64,000 bases of DNA, taken from the NCBI RefSeq assembly GCF_023343835.1, contig NC_064437.1, positions 12,551,001 to 12,615,000 of the forward strand. Direction: 5' to 3'. The position numbers were made by a program, and so were the translations under genes. How positions within the stretch are numbered: the stretch's first letter is position 1; each line of letters begins with the position of its first letter. Below the pieces are notes generated by a model, which was not told the DNA's origin, made no database searches, and worked only from the letters and a program-made list of their open reading frames with translations. The stretch comes from Lagopus muta (lineage: Eukaryota; Chordata; Aves; Galliformes; Phasianidae). Positions 34,645-46,905 of this stretch are shown piece after piece.

Positions 34645-36792
34645 CTTCACAGGAGTTTCAGCTCACACATTCTAAGGGATGATTGAGAGTGAGAAGCACT
34701 GGGAGACATCAGCAGTTCTTCAGTTTCAGCTCTGCTGTAGCCCTACAAAACACTTCAGCCCTTCAAAGAGGGAGCTCACAGTGAAACATACTTTAGATTT
34801 TTTTCAAATAGTTGGTGACAATTGACCTCCACATTTATGAAGGGCATTGCTACCATTCCAGGAAGCAAGGGGGTTGCTGCATGGGTCATATTCATGGCTG
34901 CCTGGCATGCTGAGTCTCTACCCCAGAACTACACTAGAGGTTGGAATCCAGCTCCGTACTGAAGTTAGCACAGCCCTGGATGCAAGAGATTTGTGCCTCA
35001 CATATATAACCAGTAGGAATTCAATTAACGGATCCAGCTTGGTCATCCAGCTCTGGCAGAAAATCTAGAGTAAGTGTTCATTAGAACCCTGTCCATTTCA
35101 AGAAAGCTTTTTTTTTTCCTTCAGTAAAATACTTCATGTGATTTTTAGAATGACAACTTCCAAATCCCTTTATTCATGCAGGATAAATTCTCAATGGTAT
35201 TTCATTAATTCATGCCTAAGAGCATTAATATCTCTTCTTACTGTATTATGTCATCATTAATCTCAACTGCACCCCATCAACATTCCTGGCATGTGAAACA
35301 GATCACACCAAGATGCAGACAGAGTGTGTAGCAGTGCTGCAGACAACCACACAAGCCTCAGCTCAGCAGCAAGGAAATTTAAAGCACCATTCCATGTAAC
35401 AGACCAGCATGAAATCCCAGACTGAGGAAGTCACAGTGGCAGAAATAACATTCAGAATAAGTAGCTTTAATCAAGAGAATCCTTCCAAAGCAAATTTGAT
35501 CTAATTTTTAACCTTTTTTGTTGTTGTTGCACATCACCTCTGCATCTTTGAGTAGGGGACCTGGTACAATGGAATTGCTGCACTGCAAGCCAGTCTGAAG
35601 CTTAGGCAGCAAAGCTGAGCACAGGAACACATAGGTACATTAAAAGGTCTGTTCACATCAACCTATATAGTATCTGCATGCATTGTTGTTTTATTTTTAA
35701 GAAGGAGAAGTAAACTGATAAGAAACATTCTCTGAGAAAGCCATTCTAGCCTTGTAGAATAAGAATAGTTTTTAAATAGCTTAATGCTGAGTTTTCAGCC
35801 TCCAGATTGCTTAGAAGAGTTTCAAAGGTTAACAAGGTTTTCATGAAAATAATTCATTTTCACTCACTTTGAATAGCACAGTTTGCTTTTTTTCCTGCAT
35901 TAGTGGGATAAATAGAAGTTGCTTAGCTTGCATTCTTCCTAGTACTCATTAAGTATTTCTACACTATCTCCTACTACTCAACTCCTTTCTAAACAAGTTC
36001 TTATTTTCAAACTCCTTCTGTTTTAAAATCATTTAGTTGCCAGAAATACTCATTTCAAGAATGCTGTAAGAGAGAAGACAAGCACAAAATTATTCTTGGG
36101 TTGTTTTTGTTGATTTATGGGTGGAACTGTATTTTCTATTCTGTCCTTCTCAACTTCCCCACTCCTCATCCCACATGATATTTTCTTACTATCTATTCAC
36201 AACACAATTTTTCCTACTAAGCTGATCATGGCAAGTAACAACATAAATAGTTACAGTTAATGTAAAATCCAGGAAAGCTTACAAGATACTTCAATTATTC
36301 CTTCAAAACTGTGTCCAACTTTATCAGCATTGCATTTCATCTGCTTCACATGGCCCATTTATTCACTTTGTTAACTCAGGTCATTCCCAATCATCCCTAG
36401 CTCTGATTAACTGAAATAATTCTCTGTTAAAAGAAAATGTTGCCACCTCAGATAGCATGCTCATCCCCCTCTTCAGATAGCACAAGTTTTAATACAGAGT
36501 GTTGGGGTATTATATCATTAGCCTATTGCCATTGATAAAGAAAACCTGACTATTTAATCCTGCTCAACCCCTTAATTTTTAACACAAAACTACTTTAACT
36601 TCCCAAACTCTGTTCTGCTTTAGTAGCCTCTTGGTAGGCATGTTTTCACAAGAATTTTTCCTTTTAAAATCCAAATAAATTACATCAGCCATATGACTGG
36701 CTTAACTTCAGTGTATTAGAGAGGCACCATTTTCTTGCCCTGACTATATCCATCTCTTTCAGCAGTGCTTCTTCTAAACCACATGCTTTTTT

Positions 36793-36796
36793 TTAA
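36793..36796. repeat. TTAA, left candidate target-site duplication
   Basis: Four bases directly outside the left CCC terminus of the inverted-repeat element; matched by TTAA at 37118-37121 outside the right GGG terminus. Confidence 0.5.
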
Positions 36797-37117
36797 CCCT
36801 ATGTATGTATTCTGGCACATGGAGACCTCCCTGTCACACGTAAGAAGGGCAGTCACGTCTGAGCAAAAAGCACTTGCCTGTTCAAAGTGAAATTCAGATG
36901 GAACTTAGGCAGCGAAATTCCAAGGTATATAACTCACAGGCACAACAGATGTCACTTCAGGGGCAGAAGTAATTTTAACCTTGCATTCTGTTTTCTAGTT
37001 CCTGCTGCTCTGTACATGCAGCCACATGGTTATGGTGAAAGCAAGACAGTGAGCACAGTCACTACCCTTCTTACTTGTGACAGGGAGGTCTCCATTTGCC
37101 ATAATCCATGCATTGGG
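36797..37117. mobile_element. Inverted-repeat element flanked by TTAA, piggyBac-like MITE
   Basis: A 321-bp segment. The left end starts CCCTATGTATGTATTCTGGC; the reverse complement of the right end starts CCCAATGCATGGATTATGGC. The arms share about 47 of the first 54 positions, including an exact GGAGACCTCCCTGTCACA. Both ends are flanked by TTAA (36793-36796 and 37118-37121). A TTAA duplication with a CCC terminus is the piggyBac hallmark. No transposase is encoded, so it would be non-autonomous. The inverted similarity extends outside into T7-8 runs, so an inverted pair of A-tailed retroposed copies is an alternative. Confidence 0.6.
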
Positions 37118-37121
37118 TTAA
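37118..37121. repeat. TTAA, right candidate target-site duplication
   Basis: Four bases directly outside the right GGG terminus of the inverted-repeat element. It sits at the start of an A run, so chance occurrence is possible. Confidence 0.5.
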
Positions 37122-40100
37122 AAAAAGAGACTCCCTTCTCTCCATCTGCTGAAGTTACTGTCCTGAGTGCACACAGCCCACAGAGACTGTGGGTGCCAGC
37201 AATGAAATGCCAAAGCTGGGCCAGGCTTCACAGCAGCTCAGGGCCCAGCAGAGCTCACAGGTTCCACAGCCTCCACAGAGCTTCTAGCTGAAAAACTGAG
37301 CCACAGCTGGGCTGCCCAGAGTGCATGGCCCCTCAGCACACTACTGCCAAGCTACTCATAGTGACCTACTTCTTCCTGACCTGTTACAGTCATACTGCTG
37401 TCTGAGATGGGCATGCAGCCCACCTGCTGAAATTCTGAGGAGAGCTTCACAGTAGCTGAAATTGCTGGTGACAGGGAGACAGATCCATGACAAAGCACAA
37501 ACATGTGCCAACTTGGAGACCAATAGAGGTTTCCAAGCATATTAAAAGCTGCTTGCAGAGCCAGCCATGTTTCACAAAATCCAAGAGGGAAAAGAATACA
37601 CAGAGATGGGGGAAGAAAATAAAGGAGTTATCAAACAAGGTACAGGATTAATTTTGCTCTTACTTCCAACGCAGCTAACCACACTCCCCACCAGCTAGGA
37701 CAGAAAAATCTCATCCGTGTCCATCTGGGCAGTTCAAAGTATTTCAGTTTAGCAAAAAAATTTATAACACTTTAGAGTTATTAGTTCACGTTAACATCCT
37801 AAATACTTCATTTCACAGTTATTGCCAGATCCCCAACAGTTGAGAAATTTATCACTCTAAGCATGTCTTGACATTTTCGAAGCAGACTTTCAAAGCTGGA
37901 TTGATTCAAAACAAATTCTTTCAGTAACCAAAATTCCACCACTCACAAAACCAATGAAGAAAACAGCGCATTTAGTAAAAGAAATCCAGTTAAGCATTTG
38001 CTTCAGCACAGCCTTTCCATGCACCACCCAGCACTAAGAGCACCCCCTCCCAGCCAAGGCCCACCAGCACAAGCAAGGCATTGACATCCATCCAGGAGCA
38101 CCAGTGATTCACAACCCCAGCATTGATAAAGGAATCTCACCTAAAGGAATATCACCTATACAAACCTATATATCCACCCAATGCTCACCAGTTATATTTA
38201 GAGTATTCATTAGGCCAGCACTCTTAAGAAAGAAATCAGTATAACTGTGATATCTATAAGGAAGTTTAATACTCATTTATGAGCCAAACTTGTCCTACCA
38301 AGCACTACATTATTTACTCAGGAGCTTTCATGATCCAACTCATGGTGTGTGCAGAGACTGCTTTTCACGTGGCTACAGAAAGACTACAGCAGTTACACCC
38401 CAGGCAGTCCAACACTTGAAAGAAGTGGGTACTGGTGTAGGGGGTTCACCAAAGTCTCAGCAAAAGTTTGTTGGAGATTAACTGGCACTTAAGGGATTGC
38501 TTGGTCTCCCCACATCAAGACAGGAACATGCTACATGCTGCTTATAACTATAAGTGCTCTAATTAGGCTGACTTGATTATTGTTCTGTGGTTTGATAGAT
38601 GTTGTATTTAAAGTAATTTCAGGTACTAATTTTCAGACCTTTTTTGTGAACTAGTAAATCAAGTGCAATTTATTCAGAGAATTATTCTTTTCTTTCTTAA
38701 TGTCTATTCCCTCTGGTTTGCAACTTTAATTAGAACCTGCTATCTGCTCATACTAGTAATGGCAACAGTTGTCACTAGAGTACAGATGCATAGATTCAGC
38801 TCATATTGCCACTTTGACTTTGTATTTAAAACCTAACAATCTTCCCAGCTATACATGTGAGAATACTGTCCATTAATGCTTTATTTCACTGCCACCCCGA
38901 ACTCTAGACTCAACACTAACAATCTGATTATTTTTTATATATTATTCAGAAATGCATTTTCTAAAGAATAGAAATAATAAAAAAAAAAAAAGAAATGGAA
39001 AAAAAAAAAGCTCTATTTGGAGATAAATATCTGCCTAAAAAGGTTATTCAATCTATCTAGATTTCTTTTTTATTGCTATAGATTTTCCCAAGGCAGTATT
39101 GTTTCTTGAATAATTATTGATCTAAGCAATTGTGTGCTAAAGTAGGCTGATTAATTTGTTAAACATATGCACAGAAAAGCTCTTGGTTGCCCTGATAAAA
39201 CACAAACAATTCCCCTTTTTCTTTCCAGTCCCCAATATGATGACTAGATTAAGATGTAAGCAGTTAATATTTGATTTGCATTTATCAGGAAACAGAAGCA
39301 AATTACATTTCTAAGGAGCAGAAAAATTATACAAGGCCTGGAGAATCATTCAGAAACCACTAGTCTTGTGTGGTTTGATCCTTTACACACTAGTTTACAA
39401 GCCTCAGCCTTTGGAAGGGAGTCTCCCAGCAACTAGTTGCAACCAGGTTCTAGAAGCTTGCAAGTTTATTATACAGACAAAATTGCCCTTTTAATAAATT
39501 TAAGTACTTTTTAAGCATTTTGCAGAGAAACGTTATCCACTCCATATTCTTATGTTTCACTGCAGAACTAGACAGGCTACTTTTGAAGCATTTTGCATAC
39601 CAGCCAGCGTGCCTCATGTGAGTCCACAATACTGACAGTGAGCAAGGTTAAGAAGGCATCTGCTAGCAAACACTGAAAACACTGACTTCTCTTCATTTTC
39701 TTATGTGCTTCTTGGATAGCATGAAGTTGCTTTCAGCCTGGGAATTCACATCTGGAAATACCAGCACCATTTCTTTGTGAAGAATAAACTTTCCCCCTGC
39801 TTAATATTATATTATCCCCTGATAACACTTACGGAACTAAGGGGAAGTATTGCTTCACATCAAATATTTGCATTTTGTCATCCTCCAAAACTGGAAAACA
39901 GGAAAAAGGATGTACAGAACCTCTCCATGTAATGGCGAATCAGCCTGCTCTGTGCCACACAAAGAAGCAAAGTAGATTATATGCTCAGCCAGATCAAACA
40001 AGTAAATTAATGCCAAAAAGGTAGCTCCAGACAAACAACAGTTCAGAAGTTTTTACCATTGAGCTACACAAATGTGCTCAGTATACTGATATCTGTGAGT

Positions 40101-42203
40101 CCAGCAAGACTTATAGAAAGCATCCAGTTGAGGAAAAAAAGTCACTGTCAGGAATGAAATTTAATTTTGTGAGATATTACGAAGATGTCTGATTGGCTTT
40201 GGTGAATTACAGAAAAATACCCGTGCCCTACTGATACAGCTTTCAGTGAATATTTTTGCTAAAATACTGAAGGATTATCACAACCTTCTCAGCGTAGGTA
40301 CAAGGCAGTGCATGCACAGGCATTCTGTTACAACCCAAGGTGGTTCAGGACATGCAGACTACACCCAAATACATTTTGACTCAATTTATGTCAATACAAA
40401 AATCAGCATATCCTGATTGAGGTCTGAGGGATTATTCCAGACCTGCACCAGTTAACAGCAACAGAGTGATGTCTGCTACATGGTACCATTTCCTGATACT
40501 TCTTTGTTACTCATCACCTCTATTTTATTACCTTGTTGCAGAGCCAGTGCTGTTCTACACCCACATTCTCCTACTTCCAGCATCACTAGTAAGTTTAATG
40601 CTCACTGCTTTTCCCTTTCAACAGGTAAGGAATAATTAAAAAAAAAAGGGGGGGGGGGGGGGGGGGGGGAATGATAAGATTTAGTGCATAGCTTCCACTT
40701 AAACAATAAGAGAACATTTGTATTTACGCATATTCAATTTCTTCCATTTAGTGAAATGACCCAGTAATCTAGTTCAACTAGACAGGCAGGTAGAAAAATC
40801 ACCTGTGCCCCTTACCCCAAGCCCAACTCTGGGCCATAGTAATGTCTTCAGTAGGAGAAAATGAAAAAAGGAGAAGCAGTTTCTCCACGTATTTTTTGTT
40901 GATGTGTTTAATTCTGCAATCAGCAGCAGACTACAACAGTAAAGCCTGTAGTGAAGCCCTGACAACCAGTTAATAGCAAAATTTTTGCTGACTTCAGTGA
41001 GCATGATTACTCTTCTGAACCACTCCTGTATTTCAGCCTGTTGACTCTTAGTCTGGGGTACTGGCATTTAAAATAAAGACAAACAAGACTTCCATTTTTC
41101 AAAGTGTTTCCCAGCCATGGACAAATGCTTTGGTTCTCTTCACTACTTGTAACCTTGTTTCTGCGTGCATCACCCCCATAAGTGCTATTTCACAATGGAG
41201 AGCGTATGCTCTTTTTTTCCCCATCAGATCAATACCTGTCTAAAAGTATTTACTCTCCAAAAGGGCTCCGATCCTTTTCATTATCACCCTTGAACTTTTT
41301 TTCTGCTCGATTTTTTCCTCTTTTTTTTTTCCTTTTTTTTTTTCCTGGTTATTGCTTGCCCTTAATAGGATGCTTTTTCTTTGCTCTTCTTTTATCTGAA
41401 ATTTAGTTTACATCACAGATTCTCCACTTGTTTAATCAGAGAGTTCATTCATTCAGCACTATAGCTGAAAGGAGATAAGACAATGATGATCTAAATGAGA
41501 AATGGAAAAGACTGACCGAGAAACTTGTTTTATAGGAGAAGAAGAAGAGGGCAAGTAATACATACAGGTAAGCCAGACTATATTGGAATATGGCAGAACC
41601 TATTGTATCATACTACTGTGAAAGTATTCAACTAAACAACTTATATTTTGACTAGCAAAGACTAAAGTTATGAAAGAAACTGGAATGAAAGGATATTAAA
41701 TAAGTTGACTGCAATATTCACAATGCTTGGAATCCTTTATCTTTTCTGCAGTTGGCCACTGACATGTCATTTGTTTTTGAGGAGCTTGTGCTTCTGTCTC
41801 TGCCAGAGAAACAGACAAGCCATGCTCACCCTCAGCAGGGATTTAAAACCTGTATTCTTAAAACAGTATCCAGAGAAGAAAAAAAGCAGTTTTACACTTC
41901 CTTCATCAAACTGAAGGCTTCTTACAGAGTTACAACAGGAAAACTAAGGTATTTATCCTTTTACCACCTTTACCATGCTTTGAATCAGCCAAAAGCGATT
42001 TAACAAGGGATCCCTCAGCCTGAAAAAGCAGCAGCTAATCACATCAACACCAGGTTCCCAGCAAACATCAGTGCCTTTCCTACTAAACCTAAACACAAAA
42101 TGACACAAGGTGGCCTGGTTTGGAAGTATGCCTTAAAACAGGACTAGAGGTCAACTGCAGGCCAAAACACCATGAATTTCTATAGTGCATGGACTTTACA
42201 AGT
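37122..42203. other. Intergenic, no gene recognised
   Basis: Slightly more GC-rich at 37140-37420, then AT-rich. Contains the A10-G22 tract and T-rich tracts near 41325-41345. An exon-like open segment at 41752-41948 is noted among the findings but not called a gene. Confidence 0.65.
40638..40669. repeat. A10-G22 homopolymer pair
   Basis: Ten A followed by 22 consecutive G. Long G runs are unusual in this AT-rich region, can form quadruplexes, and are a common site of sequencing or assembly length error. Confidence 0.9.
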
Positions 42204-42372
42204 AGAACATAGACTGGTTTGGGATGGAAGAGACCTTTAAAGTCATTTTAGCTCCAACCCCCCTACTACAAACAGAGACATCTCCTTCTAGCCCATATTA
42301 CTCAAAGCCTCAACCAGCTTGGCCTTGAACACCTTCAAGGAGGGGGCATCCAAAACCTCCCTGGGCAAACAT
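42204..42372 (-). mobile_element. CR1 LINE 3'-end fragment
   Basis: Plus strand starts ACATAGACTGGTTTGGGATG, then AGAGACCTTTAAAG, CAACCCCCCT and TTGGCCTTGAACACC, the reverse complement of the CR1 terminal region. 5' truncated, non-coding. Confidence 0.82.
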
Positions 42373-44960
42373 GCTATGCAATAACATCAAATATCATACG
42401 TAATCTGGTATTTATTAGATGTGTTGAGTACCTAAGGAAACAGCCAAGCTTTACACATAATCCCCCTAGCTGGACTAGACGTAAAACCTTATCATAAACA
42501 CTTTCTTCTACAGAGAAGTTTTCTTCAGCCAGCACCCCAAGCTGGAAGTTTTAATGTGACATTTACCCTACCTGGGAACCTCCCTGATACAGGACAGTTA
42601 AAAAAGGAGGTGGTAGTCTCTTATTTCATGTTTTTTTTACAATAATTACCTATACACTGACCTCACTTCTCCTCATTTTGTTCTACTGCACATAGGTAGA
42701 ATCATTTACAGATGAGATTTTTGACATGAGATACATATAAGACTTTGAAACCTGAAGTGTGTGAATCTCTGTCAGTGCAACTGAAATATTAAGAATACAT
42801 TTTTTCAAAGAGCAGCATTTTAGCATATTTCTGAACTTTACATAGAATAGCAATTTTGACAGTGCTCTTACATAACATAATGCATTAATTAATTCACTTT
42901 TTCTGATTTCTAGTGGCAGTCACCTTTTTCAACCTTAACAACTAGTCAGATTGCCATAATTACAAAGAGTACATGGTGCATAATGTATGATCAGAAGCAT
43001 ATAATACACTTTAAGTGTAAAATGCTCCAAAAATAAAGCTAGAATAAATGTATTGTTTATTTATTGGCACAACTGAAATACTAACTGCATTCAAATATCT
43101 CTGACACTGAAATAAATGCCTGTGCATAATTCTTGCCATTTGATGGATGTTATTTTTCATTTAAGCTATAGGTTAAAGTTGAAGAAAATTCTAATATGCG
43201 ACTTACAAAATTACATTCATATTAAGGCACTGTTTATTTAACCATGATGAATAACCACATAAAGCACCAGAATTCAATTGCCTTCTCAAGACAATCCTCT
43301 ATTTTCTGCTCAAAGTCTACTGAAAGGGTATACAAGATGATAGATATAAGAATTGAAAGGTCTTCAGAATTTTTTTTTGTTCTTATATCATCCTTCCAGA
43401 CTCCAAAAACAATTGTAGTTAATGAGCATTTTAGTTTTTAGCAGGCTTTAGGTTATCGCACTGCTGCTGCTCTTTCAGCCTCTCTTTGTTCCTATTTGTT
43501 ACTCACTCATTGTAGCTCATCTACAAGGGTCAACTGTAAGCTTTCTTGGGAAATGACTACATCTTCTTCTGTAGGAATGAAAAAGATAATAGACTTTGAC
43601 AATATAATTAGCATAGCTAAATTCTAATATAAGCACAAACAATAACATGCAATTATTTGCATTCACTGTCTGACACTTCAGCCACAAATTCTAAACTGTC
43701 TTAGTATCTGTTCATGTCATCATAACAGGAAAAGTTCATCAAGCCATTAACTTGGCCAAAACAGCAAACAGGCTGCAAGAAGATTAAACAACATTAGTGC
43801 TGTGGGGGTTCAAGAACACTTTCAGTGATGAGTACTGTAAGAGGACAGGAACATCACATATTACACAGCCACCAAGATAAGATTTTCATACTTCCATATG
43901 CTTTTTCATTTACAGTTCTTTTATTTGTTCCAGAGTGAACCTGGAAGGTATTACAAGGCAGAAATATTCTCCTGTTTCATAGTGTTCTCTTTAAACTCCT
44001 ACAGCAGCAACCTAATGCAGCACAAATGACTTGAAGCATATAATGCCACTTGTAACTTTAGCAGCCCCATAGAACCTTTCCTCACTTACCAATAAAATGA
44101 CTGCAGCTGACTAAGCATCAGCCTGGTTTTAAAAAAAGAACAGCACTAGAGGCAGTATCATATCATTTAGAAATTAGCTGTTGAAGTCAATACAGATTAA
44201 AAAAAGATGCATTGACAGAACACCTTCGTTTTCTACCATCTGTCCTCCCCAAACCCTTCCCCTCACTCCCAAAGAAGCATTAAACTTACTTCATACGCAT
44301 AAGATCTGGCAAGGTAGAAATTCCTCATTTCAGACAAATTCCAGTCCAGCTATATTTTCAATAGCATTCTGTGGGTTACAAGCTAGTTTGACCAGACTAT
44401 TTCAAGGTGACTGCATTTTTACATAGCATATGCCTGACACCATGGGTACAATTACTACTACAACGTAACTTCAGTTTTCATGGGTAATTAATTGATAAAT
44501 GACAGCCAGCTCCTTTTTAGCTGCTACATAAGTCCTTTATTAACACATTTAATTCAATAAAGAGCAAGATAATACAAATCATAGTGAAGGACAGAGAATC
44601 AATTTATTCATTTTCATACACTGACTTTTGGAGTGCTGAGTAACAGAGCATGGCTCATTGCTTTTTCTTAGGATGGGTCATCTTCATCCAGGGGAAACAA
44701 AGCAAAATCAACAGACACCACTCTTTTAACAGAATAGTTAAAAATTAAGCTGAGGAAAGGATAAGAATCACTCAAGCCCACCCCTTTAGGTCAGTAATTG
44801 TGACTGCAACATCACATGAGGAAAGGTAAATGAAGACACTGAACACCACATGACCCCCTGGAAAACAAAAAAGGAACAAAAAGCAGTATAACAAAAGAGA
44901 AACAAAAACTGCAAAAGGAGGATGAGAGCAAAAAGTTGAAAGAAAATTAGACTGTGTTTA
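42373..44960. other. Intergenic, nothing recognised
   Basis: AT-rich sequence between two minus-strand CR1 fragments. Short ORFs only, with no domain or splice structure that I can support. Confidence 0.65.
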
Positions 44961-46905
44961 TAGAAAAACAATGACCTGGGTTAAAAAGGATCACAATGAT
45001 CATCGAGTTTCAACCCCCCCTGCTACGTGCAGGGGCGCCGACCACCAGACCAGGCTGCCCAGAGCCACATCCAGCCTGGCCTTGAATGCCTCCAGGAATG
45101 GAGTATCTGCAACCTCCATGGGCAACCTGTTCCAGTGTGTCACCACCCCTCCGTGTGAAAAGCTTTCTCCTAATATTTAACCTAAATCTCCCTTATCTCA
45201 GTTTAAAACCATTTCCCCTTGTCCTATCATCATCACCTATCACCCTCATAACAGCTGTTCCCCCTCCTATTTACATGCTCCCTTCAAGTACTGGAAGGCC
45301 ACAATGAGGCCTCCCCAGAGCCTTCTCTTCTCCAAGCTAATCAAGCCCAGTTCTCTCAACCTTTCCTCATAGGAGAGGTGCTCCAGCCCTCTGATAATCT
45401 TAATGGCCCTCCATCAGGCCCGCTCCAAGAGCTCCACATCCTTCCTGTACTGGAGGCAGTACTCCAGATGGGGCCTCACAAGAGCTGAAAAGAGGGGGAC
45501 AATCACATCCCTCTCCCTGCTGGCCACCCTTTATTTTTTATTTATTTATTTATTTTAAAGCAGCCTAGAACACAGCCTTCAAGGCTGCAAGCACACACTG
45601 CTGGCTCATATCCAGCTTCTCATCTACTAGGAACCCCAAGTTCTTCTCCGCAGGGCCCTCAAGGAGATCTTCCCCCCATTCATATAAATACCTAGGATCG
45701 CCCCAACTCAAGTGCAGCACCCTGCACTTGGCCTTATTGAACCTCATTAGGTTTTCATGGGCCCACTTCTCCAGCCTGTCCAGGTCCCCCTGGATGGCTT
45801 CCCTATCAACTGCACCGTTCAGCTTGGTGTCATCTGCAAACTTACAGAGGGTGCACTCGATGCCATCATCTATGTCACTATGAAGATGTTGAAGCACCAG
45901 TCCCAAGACCAACCCCTGAAGGACACTGCTTGTGACTGGCCTCCTTGTGACCTGACACAGAAACATTGATCACAACCCTTTGGCTGCATCCAGCCAGCCA
46001 ATTCCTAACCCATCAAACAGTCCGTCCTTCAAATCCACAGCTCTCTAATTTAGAGAGAAGGATGTGGTGAGGAACTATGTCAAAGGCCTTGTAGAAGTTC
46101 AAGTAGATGACATCCACCACCCTTCCCTCAGCCACCATAGTTGTCACTCCATCATAGAAGGCCACCAGATTGGTCAGGCACAATCTGCTCTTGGTGAAGC
46201 CACACTGGCTGTCTCAAAACACCTCTTTATCTCATATGTGTCTTAACATAGCTTCTAGGAGGATCTGCTCCATGATCTTCCCAGGCACAGAGGTGAGGAT
46301 CAGTAGCTTGTAGTTCCCCAGGTCTTCCTTTCTCCCTTTCTTAAAAATGGGAGTAACATTTCCCTTTTTCCAGTCACCTGGGACTTCAAACAGCCATGAT
46401 TTTTCAAACATGGAGAGCAGCTCGGCAACCACATCAGCTACCTCTTTCAGAATCCTAGGATGGATATCATCTGGCCCCATGGACTGATACACGTTCAATT
46501 TCATGAGGAGGACTCAGACTTGTTCCACCATTACAGTGGGACAGAAACCACTCCACATACCCTCACCTAGAGACTCACAGTCTTGGCAGACACAGGAAGC
46601 CTGACCACCCATGAAGACTGAGGGAAAACACTCATTGAGTACCTCAGTTTTTTCTATGTCTGAAGAAGCCAGTTCCCTATTACCTACCATCAGAGGGAGA
46701 ACACACTCCTTGGCCAGTCTCTTCCTGCCCACGTATCTGTAAAACCCCTTCTTGTTATCTTTCACATCTGCTGCCTAGTTCAGCTCCATCTGCACCTTAG
46801 CTTTCCTAATCCTATCTCTATACACACAGACAACAGTCCTGTATTCCTCTCAGGATACACAACCCTGCTTCCACTTTCCGCATATCTCCCTCCTTTCTCT
46901 CAGTT
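44961..46905 (-). mobile_element. CR1 LINE, about 1.9 kb, reverse-transcriptase part, broken
   Basis: Minus-strand CR1 running from about 46905 (truncated 5' end) to its 3' end near 44961. Translated pieces include [12 protein letters not shown] (46232-46504) and [17 protein letters not shown] (45565-45966), the RT fingers and the catalytic FADD box. The frame is broken several times, so no active enzyme is encoded. The 3' part (45,000-45,530) shows the CR1 terminal domain. A TTTA microsatellite has grown at 45531-45556 inside it. It is not connected to ADGRL3. Confidence 0.92.
45531..45556. repeat. TTTA microsatellite inside CR1
   Basis: Repeated TTTA units interrupt the minus-strand CR1 at 44961-46905 where the consensus has ordinary sequence, so the repeat expanded after insertion. 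Confidence 0.8.

Larger units (their letters stand above)
32081..36792. other. Intergenic, downstream of ADGRL3
   Basis: AT-rich sequence with a T18 tract and a TA/CA microsatellite. No coding gene, RNA gene or identifiable transposon. The left end may still include distal 3' UTR. Confidence 0.65.

Noticed and set aside
36887..37291. 134-codon ORF on the plus strand
   Set aside because: Runs across one arm of the inverted-repeat element and shows no recognisable family; best explained as chance.
45565..46765. Minus-strand ORFs with reverse-transcriptase motifs as a host gene
   Set aside because: They are fragments of one broken CR1 LINE whose 3' end lies near 44961.
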